NCBI RefSeq assembly: GCF_021021475.1
Contig: NZ_JAINWL010000001.1
Span: 620,001-684,000, forward strand
Length of the DNA stretch: 64,000 bases
Direction of reading: 5' to 3'
Origin: Citromicrobium bathyomarinum
Lineage (GTDB): Bacteria; Pseudomonadota; Alphaproteobacteria; Sphingomonadales; Sphingomonadaceae
Positions 56,891-64,000 of this stretch are shown here, in pieces. Under the pieces are notes generated by a model. It made no database searches. It had not been told where the DNA came from and was given only the letters and a program-made list of their open reading frames with translations. The translations under genes were made by a program, and so were the position numbers. The stretch's first letter is position 1. Every line of letters begins with the position of its first letter.

Positions 56891-58762
56891 CTAAGCGTCT
56901 TCCAGTGATTCGATCTGCTCGCCCAGCGCGAGCCATTCGGCTTCGGCCTTGGCCAGCGCGTCGCTCACCTCGGCGCGCCGGATCAGCAGGTCGTCCATTG
57001 CGATCCCGGCGAGATGCGCGGGCGCGCTGGCGGGATCGCACATCGCCTCGTCGATTTGCGACAGGCTCGCCTCCAGCTTGGCCATCGCCTTCTCCGCCGT
57101 AGCCAGTTCGGACTTGAGGAAGCGCGCCTTCGCGCGAGTCTTGCCGGGATTCGCGGGGGCTGGCTTTGCGGGGATGGAGCCGGACGACTTCTTGGGCTGG
57201 TTACGGCCCATCACGAAGTCGATGTAATCGTCCATGCTGCCCGAATATTCCTTGGCGGTGCCGCCATCGACCAGCATCAGGCGATCCGCCGTCAGCTCGA
57301 CCATGTGGCGATCGTGGCTGATCAGGATGACGGCGCCGGAATAGTCGTTGAGCGCCTGCACCAGGGCCTCGCGCGCATCGACGTCGAGGTGGTTGGTCGG
57401 CTCGTCGAGGATCAGCAGGTGCGGCGCGTCGCGGGTGATCAGCGCCAGTGCCAGCCGCGCGCGTTCCCCGCCGGAGAGTTTCTCCACCTTCTGCGTCGCG
57501 CGCGGGCCGGAGAAGCCGAACCGGCCCAGCTGTGCGCGCACGGCGGCGGGCGTCTTGCCTTCCATCGCGCGCGACATCAGCTCCAGCGGCGTCTCGTCGC
57601 TGGCGAGCTCTTCCACCTGATACTGGGTGAAATAGCCGACCTTGAGCTTGCCCGGCGCGTTCATCGCACCTTCGACCGGGTCGAGTTGCGAGGACAGCAG
57701 CCGCGCGAGCGTGGTCTTGCCGTTGCCGTTGCGCCCGAGCAGACCGATCCGGTCGTCCGCGTCGATCCGCATATTGAGCCGCTTTAGGATCGGCGGTGCA
57801 TCGCCATAGGCCACCGCCGCCCCGTCGAGCGTGATCATCGGAGAGCGCAATTCGCCGGGAGAGGGAAATTCGAAGCTGAGCGAGGGGTCTTCCATCAGCG
57901 CGGCGATCGGCTGCATCTTGGCGAGCATCTTCGCGCGCGCCTGCGCCTGTTTGGCGGTGGAGGCGCGGGCGCTGTTGCGCGCGACATAGTCCTGCAGGCG
58001 CGCACGCTGCGCATCCTGCGCGGCCTTGGCCGACTCCAGCTGCGCCGCGCGCTCGGCACGCTGTTTCTCGAACGCGTCGTAGCCGCCGGTATAGATCGTC
58101 AGCTGCCCGCCCTGCAGGTGCAGGATGTGGTCGACCACGTTGTTCAACAGATCGCGTTCGTGGCTGATCACCAGCAGCGTTGCGGGATAGGACTTGAGGA
58201 AGTTCTCCAGCCACAGCGTCGCTTCGAGATCGAGGTGGTTCGACGGCTCGTCGAGCAGCAGAATGTCGGGCTCGGAAAACAGCAGCGCACCCAGCGCGAC
58301 GCGCATCTTCCACCCGCCCGAGAAGCTGGACAGCGGGCGGTGCTGCATCTCTTCATCGAAGCCCAGCCCGCTGAGAATCTTCGCCGCGCGCGCAGGCGCG
58401 GTGTAGGCGTCGATCGCCAGCAGCCGCTCGTGCACTTCGCCCAGCCGGTCGACATCGGTGCAGGTGTCCGCCTCTTCGAGCAGGCTGGCGCGCTCGACAT
58501 CGGCGGAGAGCACGGCCTGTTCGGGCGTGATCGCTCCGTCAGGCGCTTCCTGCGCGATATAGCCGATGCGCGCCTTCGACGGCTTGCCGATCGATCCGTC
58601 GTCGGGCTCGATCTCGCCGATCAAGGTCTTCATCAGGGTCGACTTGCCCGCCCCGTTGCGACCGATCAGCCCGACCCGCGCGCCCTGCGGAATCGTCGCG
58701 CTGGCGCGTTCGAGAATGGGCCGGCCGCCAAGCCGGACAGTGATACCGTCGATCGTAAGCAT
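56891..58762 (-). CDS. ABC-F family ATPase (YheS/Uup-like)
   Basis: A 623-aa soluble protein with two ABC domains. Walker A motifs are GRNGAGKST (about 36-44) and GRNGNGKTT. Walker B strands end in LLLDEPSNHLDLE and LILDEPTNHLDVD. Signatures are SFSGGWKMR and LSGGERAR. A linker between domains and a C-terminal coiled coil (residues 540-620) are typical. ABC-F proteins act on ribosomes in translation quality control. The tRNA-Gln gene precedes its 3' end. Confidence 0.93.
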   Translation of the reverse strand: MLTIDGITVRLGGRPILERASATIPQGARVGLIGRNGAGKSTLMKTLIGEIEPDDGSIGKPSKARIGYIAQEAPDGAITPEQAVLSADVERASLLEEADTCTDVDRLGEVHERLLAIDAYTAPARAAKILSGLGFDEEMQHRPLSSFSGGWKMRVALGALLFSEPDILLLDEPSNHLDLEATLWLENFLKSYPATLLVISHERDLLNNVVDHILHLQGGQLTIYTGGYDAFEKQRAERAAQLESAKAAQDAQRARLQDYVARNSARASTAKQAQARAKMLAKMQPIAALMEDPSLSFEFPSPGELRSPMITLDGAAVAYGDAPPILKRLNMRIDADDRIGLLGRNGNGKTTLARLLSSQLDPVEGAMNAPGKLKVGYFTQYQVEELASDETPLELMSRAMEGKTPAAVRAQLGRFGFSGPRATQKVEKLSGGERARLALALITRDAPHLLILDEPTNHLDVDAREALVQALNDYSGAVILISHDRHMVELTADRLMLVDGGTAKEYSGSMDDYIDFVMGRNQPKKSSGSIPAKPAPANPGKTRAKARFLKSELATAEKAMAKLEASLSQIDEAMCDPASAPAHLAGIAMDDLLIRRAEVSDALAKAEAEWLALGEQIESLEDA

Positions 58763-58843
58763 CGCGGGCCCATAGCAGCACTGTCGCCCGGCCCCAATGA
58801 CCGGAATCGCGGTTGGGCTGGAATTCGGGACTTTCTGGCCGAG

Positions 58844-60664
58844 CTAGCGCTCGTGCTGGCGGATCACCTCCAGAAACGCGTCCCCATAGGCCTCAAGCTT
58901 CTTCGCCCCTATGCCGGGCAATTCGCCCAGCAGGGCGCGGGTCTGCGGGCGCAATCCGGCCATGTCGCGCAGCACCGAATCGTGGAAGATGACGTAGGGT
59001 GGAATCTGGTTTTCCTTCGCGATGTCGCGCCGCAGCGCGCGCAGCGCGTCGAACAGAGGGTCGCCCACGGGGTTGAGCGCCTGACCCGAGCCTGCCCGGC
59101 TGCCGCGCTTTCCGCCTGCCCGCTTGGGCGGAATGACCAGATCGAGCGGTTCTTCACCCTTGAGAAAACCCCGCGCCTCGGGGCCCAGCATCATCCCGCC
59201 ATGCTCGGTCGACAGCAGCGCGCCGCGCACCAGCAGTGCGCGGTGGACCGGCTTGAGCAGCGCGGCTTCCTCCCCCTCGACGATGCCGAAGACCGACAGC
59301 TTGTCGTGCCCCTGGGACCGGCTGCGTTCGCTCGACTGGCCGATAAGGATGCTCTCGACATAGCCCGCGCCGTACATCTGCCGGGTGCGCGCCACGGCGG
59401 AGAGGTATTTCTGCGCCACCACCGTCGCGTCGACCGCCTTGGGCGGATTGAGGCAGTTGTCGCAATTGCCGCAGGTCTCGGGCGGGTTCTCGCCGAAATG
59501 GCGCAGCAGGATCGCGCGGCGGCATCCGGCAGTCTCGACCAGCGCGCCAAGCGCCGCGAGCCGCGCGCGCTCGCCCTGCTGGCGGGCCTCGCCGACCTCG
59601 CCGATGCGCATGCGTGCCTTGGCGAAATCGTCCGCACCCCAGAATAGCTCCGCGGTTGCCGGGTCGCCATCGCGGCCCGCGCGGCCGGTTTCCTGGTAAT
59701 AGGACTCGATCGACTTGGGCAGGCCCGCATGCGCGACGAAGCGCACGTCGGGCTTGTCGATTCCCATCCCGAAGGCGACCGTGGCGCAGATCACCATGTT
59801 CTCGCTCGCGACGAACGCCGCCTGGTTCGCCGCGCGTACCTCGGGCGGCAGGCCCGCGTGGTAGCAGCGGACCTCGCGCGTCCCGTCGGACAGGGACTCC
59901 GCCAGCCGCTCGGTCGCGGCGCGGGTCTGCGCGTAGACGATGCCGGGGCCGGGGTTCTCCGCGAGCAACCTGCGCAGCTGCTGCGTCAGCGAATCGCGCG
60001 GACGAATGGTGTAGCGGATGTTGGGCCGGTCGAACCCCGCGACGATGAGGCCGTCGGGCGCGATCCCCAGTTGGGTCAGGATGTCGGACCGGGTGTGCGC
60101 ATCCGCCGTCGCGGTCAGCGCGAGGCGCGGCACGTCCGCGAATTGGTCCATCAGCGGGCGCAGCAGGCGATAGTCGGGCCGGAAATCGTGCCCCCATTCG
60201 GACACGCAATGCGCCTCGTCGATCGCGAACAGAGATATGCGGCACTGCGCGAGCAGGTCGCGGAAATGGCCCTGGCTCGCGCGTTCGGGCGCGACGTACA
60301 GCAGGTCGAGCTCGCCCGCGCGCAGGCGCTGGACGGTTTCGGCGCGGTTTTCGTCAGCGCTGGTCAGCGTGGCCGCGCGAATCCCGTTGGCGCTGGCGCT
60401 GCGCAACTGGTCGTGCATAAGCGCGATCAGCGGGCTGATGACCACGCAGGTCCCCTCCAGCATGGTCGCGGGCAGCTGGTAGGTCAGCGATTTGCCCGCG
60501 CCTGTGGGCATCACCGCGAGCGTCGACTGGCCCGCCATGACGCGGTCCACGACCTGCTCCTGGACACCCCGGAACGACCGGAATCCGAAAACTTCGTGCA
60601 GCTTGTCCAGCAAGTGCGGAGCATCGGCTGCGCTCGGGACGGAGTTACGCGGTTGGGCGGTCAT
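58844..60664 (-). CDS. recQ: ATP-dependent DNA helicase RecQ
   Basis: A 606-aa SF2 helicase. Motif I is MPTGAGKSLTYQLPA, motif II DEAH in FAIDEAHCVSEWGHDFRPDY, motif V CATVAFGMGIDKPDVR and motif VI QETGRAGRDG. The zinc-binding RQC region has C...CGNCDNC and an HRDC domain ends the protein (GLRPQTRALLGELPGIGAKK). An ATG at 60676 is an alternative start. Confidence 0.95.
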   Translation of the reverse strand: MTAQPRNSVPSAADAPHLLDKLHEVFGFRSFRGVQEQVVDRVMAGQSTLAVMPTGAGKSLTYQLPATMLEGTCVVISPLIALMHDQLRSASANGIRAATLTSADENRAETVQRLRAGELDLLYVAPERASQGHFRDLLAQCRISLFAIDEAHCVSEWGHDFRPDYRLLRPLMDQFADVPRLALTATADAHTRSDILTQLGIAPDGLIVAGFDRPNIRYTIRPRDSLTQQLRRLLAENPGPGIVYAQTRAATERLAESLSDGTREVRCYHAGLPPEVRAANQAAFVASENMVICATVAFGMGIDKPDVRFVAHAGLPKSIESYYQETGRAGRDGDPATAELFWGADDFAKARMRIGEVGEARQQGERARLAALGALVETAGCRRAILLRHFGENPPETCGNCDNCLNPPKAVDATVVAQKYLSAVARTRQMYGAGYVESILIGQSSERSRSQGHDKLSVFGIVEGEEAALLKPVHRALLVRGALLSTEHGGMMLGPEARGFLKGEEPLDLVIPPKRAGGKRGSRAGSGQALNPVGDPLFDALRALRRDIAKENQIPPYVIFHDSVLRDMAGLRPQTRALLGELPGIGAKKLEAYGDAFLEVIRQHER

Positions 60665-60798
60665 GGCGGCGGCCATGCCAGATCGGCCGGAGCCAGAGAA
60701 GCACCTGCCCCGCGACACCCCCGAATTGATCTTGCGCAATGCCCGCGCGCCGCAGCCGCGCTAGCGCCACCCGAAACGAGCGATCCAGGGATACAGCA

Positions 60799-61971
60799 AT
60801 GCGCGATTTCGATATCATCGTGGTCGGGGCCGGGCCCGCCGGACTTGCCTTTGCCCGTGGGCTGAAGGGCAGCGGGCTGACCGTCGCGCTGGTCGAACGG
60901 CAGCCGGCAGAGGTGCTGGCGGAGCCGCCGGTCGATGGGCGGGAAATCGCGCTCACCCACAGATCGGTTGCCACGCTGGAGCGGCTCGGTGCGTGGAGCC
61001 ACATCGCGCCCGACCAGATCTTCGCGCTGCGCGCCGCACGGGTCTATAATGGCCGCTCTCCGCTCGCGCTCGGCTTCGATGCCGACGGCGGGCCTCAGGA
61101 CCGGCTGGGGTGTCTCGTCTCCAACCATCTGATCCGCCAGAGCCTGTTCGACGCGATGGAGGGGCAGGATGGCGTCACCCTGCTCGCGGGTACCGGGGTC
61201 GAACATGTCCATGCCGATCGCGCAGGTGCGCGGGTGACGCTGGCCGACGGACGCACCCTGACCGCGCGGCTGCTGGTCGCCGCCGATTCGCGCTTTTCCG
61301 CGGTTCGCGAACAGCTGGGCATTTCTGCGGAGATCAATCGGCTGGGCAAGTCGATGCTGGTCGTGCGGCTCTCGCACGAGAAGGCCAATCACGGCATTGC
61401 GACCGAATGGTTCGATCATCGCCAGACGATCGCGATGCTGCCGCTGGGCGAGCATATGTCGTCCGCCGTGCTGACCCTGAAGAGCGCCACGATAGAGCGG
61501 ATCGCGGCCTACCAGACCGAAATTCTCGCTGCCGAGATCGAGGACCGGTTCGACCGCCGATTGGGGACCATGCAGTTCGTCTCCGGACCGCACGTCTATC
61601 CGCTGGCAACCACCTATGCGCGCCACTTCGTCAGCGACAGTTCAGCCTTGATCGGCGATGCGGCGGTTGGAATGCATCCGGTCACCGCCCACGGCTTCAA
61701 CCTCGGCCTGCAATCGGCGGCCACGCTCGCCAGGCTGGTGCGCGGTGCGGCGCAAAAGGACCGACCCATCGCATCGCCACTGTTGCTGCGACGCTACGAA
61801 ACGCGCCATCGGCTGGCCACCAGGCCGCTTTATAGTGGCACCAACCTGCTGGTGCACCTATATACCGCAGAAAGCCCCCGCGCGCATGTCGCACGGCGGG
61901 CCGCACTGGAGGCGGCGGCGCATTTCGCCCCTCTCAACACCGCGATTTCGCGGATGCTGTTGCGACACTGA
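60799..61971 (+). CDS. UbiH/UbiM-type FAD monooxygenase
   Basis: A 390-aa flavoprotein hydroxylase. The dinucleotide motif DIIVVGAGPAGLAFARGL is at the N-terminus; the second FAD motif is ALIGDAAVGMHPVTAHGFNLGLQ, which is the ubiquinone-hydroxylase signature. It probably introduces a ring hydroxyl in ubiquinone synthesis; UbiM is the closest class seen in alphaproteobacteria. A 2-bp gap follows to the desaturase. Confidence 0.88.
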   Translation: MRDFDIIVVGAGPAGLAFARGLKGSGLTVALVERQPAEVLAEPPVDGREIALTHRSVATLERLGAWSHIAPDQIFALRAARVYNGRSPLALGFDADGGPQDRLGCLVSNHLIRQSLFDAMEGQDGVTLLAGTGVEHVHADRAGARVTLADGRTLTARLLVAADSRFSAVREQLGISAEINRLGKSMLVVRLSHEKANHGIATEWFDHRQTIAMLPLGEHMSSAVLTLKSATIERIAAYQTEILAAEIEDRFDRRLGTMQFVSGPHVYPLATTYARHFVSDSSALIGDAAVGMHPVTAHGFNLGLQSAATLARLVRGAAQKDRPIASPLLLRRYETRHRLATRPLYSGTNLLVHLYTAESPRAHVARRAALEAAAHFAPLNTAISRMLLRH

Positions 61972-61973
61972 CC

Positions 61974-63056
61974 ATGGCAAGTGCCACCATCGCCCCACGG
62001 AAGATCGACAAGACAATGCTGTTAGCCCCTGCCCCCGGATCGGAAGACAAGGAAATGCTGCGTCAGGCAGCAATGCTGACGCGCGACCTGCATACGCCCA
62101 ACCCGATGATGTACTGGGGCGATTGCTTCGGATCGGCGGCGATCGGCTATGCCGCGCTGCTCGGCGCGATTGCCAGCGGGAATGCCTGGCTGACCGCCGC
62201 GCTCGTGCTGGTCTCGATCCTGACGCTGTATCGAGCGGCGCTGTTCATTCACGAGATCACCCATCTCGACCATCGCAAGCTGCCCGGCTTCCGCCTCGCT
62301 TGGAACATCGGGATCGGTGCGCCGCTGATGCTGCCCTCGTTCCTCTACGAAGGCATCCACGCGGTTCACCACTCGCGTGCGCATTACGGGACGGAGCGCG
62401 ATCCGGAATATCTCCCGCTCGCGCACATGCGCCCGTGGACGCTGCCGCTGTTCACCATCGGCGCGGTCGCGATGCCCGCTCTGATGTTCCTGCGCTTCGG
62501 TATTCTCGGCCCGCTGTCGTGGATGATCCCGCCGCTGCGGCGCGTGATCGTCGAGCGGTTCTCCGCGCTCGAAGTGAACCCGGCCTACCACCGCCCCACG
62601 CCCGAGGGTGACTTCGCGCGCCGCTGGAAGGTGCAGGAGGCTGCGGCCAGCGTGGTCGCGGTCACCATCCTTGCGACCACCGCGCTCGGCATTCTGCCGC
62701 TGCGTGCCTTTGCACTGTATTGCGCGGTCGTCGCGGGCGTCGCGCTGCTCAACCAGACGCGCACGCTTGTCGCCCACCTGTGGGAGAATGATGGCGAGCA
62801 ATTGTCGCTGACCGATCAGTATCGCGACAGCACCAACGTGCCCGCCGCCTTCCCCGGCGTGCTGTGGGCACCGGTCGGCCTGCGCTTCCACGCGCTGCAC
62901 CACCTGCTGCCCCGCCTGCCCTACCATTCGCTGCCCGAGGCGCACCGCCGCCTGAGCGCCGCGCTGCCCGAGACTTCGGCCTATCCGCAAGCCAATTACG
63001 GCTCGCTCGGCTCGCTGCTCAAGCGGCTCGGCATGGCATCGCTGCGCCGCCACTAG
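61974..63056 (+). CDS. Membrane fatty acid desaturase
   Basis: A 360-aa integral-membrane enzyme. Histidine boxes are HEITHLDH, HAVHHSRAHYG and HALHHLLPRLPYH. Hydrophobic pairs lie between them. Co-transcribed with the flavin hydroxylase (2 bp apart), it may act on acyl chains or another lipid; the link to quinone metabolism is inferred from position only. Confidence 0.85.
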   Translation: MASATIAPRKIDKTMLLAPAPGSEDKEMLRQAAMLTRDLHTPNPMMYWGDCFGSAAIGYAALLGAIASGNAWLTAALVLVSILTLYRAALFIHEITHLDHRKLPGFRLAWNIGIGAPLMLPSFLYEGIHAVHHSRAHYGTERDPEYLPLAHMRPWTLPLFTIGAVAMPALMFLRFGILGPLSWMIPPLRRVIVERFSALEVNPAYHRPTPEGDFARRWKVQEAAASVVAVTILATTALGILPLRAFALYCAVVAGVALLNQTRTLVAHLWENDGEQLSLTDQYRDSTNVPAAFPGVLWAPVGLRFHALHHLLPRLPYHSLPEAHRRLSAALPETSAYPQANYGSLGSLLKRLGMASLRRH

Positions 63057-63066
63057 GCGCGCACCG

Positions 63067-64000
63067 CTACCCCTCGATCAGGACGAAGGGCGCCCAGGCA
63101 AACGGGCTGTCCGCGCCTTCTATCTTGCTGTCCTTTCGCAGGGTCCGGATCGCTTCGCGCAGTGCATCGGTTTTGGACATGCCCTTGCGGTAATTGAGCA
63201 CCGCCTGCGAGCTGACAAAGGCGGCAATATCGTCGCGCACCTTCCAGTGGGACACCAGCAGATCGCGCGCGCCCGCCTGCCGGAAAGCATGCGCAAGGCC
63301 GGAAAAGGCCGGAAGCCCGCCGCCCATCCCCGCCGCGCTGTCGCACGATGACAGGATGATCCATTCCGCCCGCATGTCGAGCTGGGCGATCTCGCTTGCG
63401 GTCAGCACGCCGTCGTCTTCCCCGGTGTCGCCCTGCGCATCGCCGGGCGAAAGCACCAGCGCGGGCTCCGCAATCCCCTCGATCTCGCCCGCGACGATGC
63501 CGTGGGTCGCGATCACCACGATCTCCGCGCGGGCGGTCGCTTCCTGCCGGATCGCCGCCTCGCTCGCATCCGGGCCGATATAGAGGCGCTGGCTGCGCCA
63601 CGGAGCGGATGCCGCGATCGAGCGGATCTCCTGCGCGGTGCCCGGCAGCGCGGGCAGCGCGGCAAGAGCGTTCACGTCGATCGCGGTGCGCGAGAAATAG
63701 TCGGCGATCCGCGCGGGCGCGCCATCGGGCGAGAGCGTGGCGGTGGCCAGGGCCGGGACCGCCCGGGTGAACGGGGACGGCGCGGCAAAGGCGACCAGGC
63801 TCAGCGGGCCCTGATCGGGCTTCCGCTCCTCCGGCTCCCACGCAGACAGGCCGGACAGGTAGCTGAGCGAAAAACGGTCGAGCAGCCAGCCGTTCCCGGC
63901 ATCCCCACCCCACCCCTGCAACAGCGAAAAGGGGAGCGAAGCGAGCGGACCGTTGGCGTAGATCTTGAGCGAGCGAGTCTCGCCCAGCTGCGCCATGACC
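63067..64000 (-). CDS. CHAT-domain protein, 5' part cut by window edge
   Basis: About 311 residues, the C-terminal part of a larger protein. The CHAT (caspase-like) domain shows LKIYANGPLASLPFSLL, the catalytic His in VVIATHGIVAG and the catalytic Cys in WIILSSCDSAAG, followed by GGLPAFSGLAHAFRQAGARDLLVSHW and DSPFAWAPFVLIEG at the end. The reading frame stays open to base 64000. CHAT proteases often carry N-terminal TPRs and act as effectors in caspase-like signalling or defence; the missing part would decide. Confidence 0.88.
   Translation of the reverse strand, partial: VMAQLGETRSLKIYANGPLASLPFSLLQGWGGDAGNGWLLDRFSLSYLSGLSAWEPEERKPDQGPLSLVAFAAPSPFTRAVPALATATLSPDGAPARIADYFSRTAIDVNALAALPALPGTAQEIRSIAASAPWRSQRLYIGPDASEAAIRQEATARAEIVVIATHGIVAGEIEGIAEPALVLSPGDAQGDTGEDDGVLTASEIAQLDMRAEWIILSSCDSAAGMGGGLPAFSGLAHAFRQAGARDLLVSHWKVRDDIAAFVSSQAVLNYRKGMSKTDALREAIRTLRKDSKIEGADSPFAWAPFVLIEG

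Overview
The window looks like chromosomal DNA from a high-GC alphaproteobacterium of the order Sphingomonadales, most likely family Erythrobacteraceae. This rests on the wording of the ribosomal proteins, the str/S10/spc gene order, sphingomonad-type intergenic inverted repeats, a UbiM-like hydroxylase and several small proteins typical of the group. The taxonomy is inferred from sequence style and was not tested by a search.

Layout. (1) 1-13.7 kb, minus strand: the str-S10-spc ribosomal supercluster, rpsL-rpsG-fusA-tuf-rpsJ-rplC-D-W-B-rpsS-rplV-rpsC-rplP-rpmC-rpsQ-rplN-X-E-rpsN-rpsH-rplF-R-rpsE, with rpsE running off the left edge. S12 carries Arg at position 88 and S5 has a long acidic/RGG-like N-terminal extension. 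(2) 13.7-17.9 kb: an accessory patch with a hypothetical gene, a degenerate cold-shock-like gene, an imperfect 63-bp direct repeat pair, and a low-GC retron-like locus. The retron-like locus has a promoter with a palindromic operator, about 290 nt of structured non-coding DNA, a 62-aa peptide gene, an XRE regulator and a reverse transcriptase. A phage-like HTH gene follows. (3) 17.9-35.5 kb: ordinary chromosomal genes. These include a catecholate siderophore receptor with a PKHD hydroxylase, a PilZ protein, a membrane-anchored winged-helix regulator, a LysR regulator, a frameshifted M16 peptidase, apaG, a glutamate/leucine-type dehydrogenase, a MetZ-like enzyme, protein-mannosylation-type glycosyltransferases, recO, a GFA protein and a sterol-desaturase-like hydroxylase.

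(4) 35.7-42.4 kb, plus strand: a tightly packed seven-gene operon. It encodes a heme-oxygenase-fold diiron oxidase, a FeeM-like N-acyltransferase, a ferritin-like diiron protein, a membrane fatty-acid desaturase, a PhyH-type Fe/2-oxoglutarate enzyme with HxN in place of HxD, a CapA-like metallophosphoesterase and an MFS exporter. I do not recognise this set as a described pathway. It reads as a small lipid or N-acyl natural-product cluster. (5) 42.5-64 kb: housekeeping genes (ubiK, tspO, tlyA, ilvE, a GGDEF cyclase, an EamA transporter, nadE, a histidine kinase, topoisomerase IB, yghU, argE, tRNA-Gln, an ABC-F ATPase, recQ, a UbiM-like hydroxylase, a desaturase) and, at the right edge, a CHAT-domain protein. 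Just upstream of ilvE is a compact transcript-like unit: a 15-nt perfect complement to the 16S rRNA tail, an 18-codon ORF and a strong terminator.

The two best candidates for undescribed biology are the retron-like locus at 15.2-17.0 kb and the non-heme-iron/acyltransferase operon at 35.7-42.4 kb.
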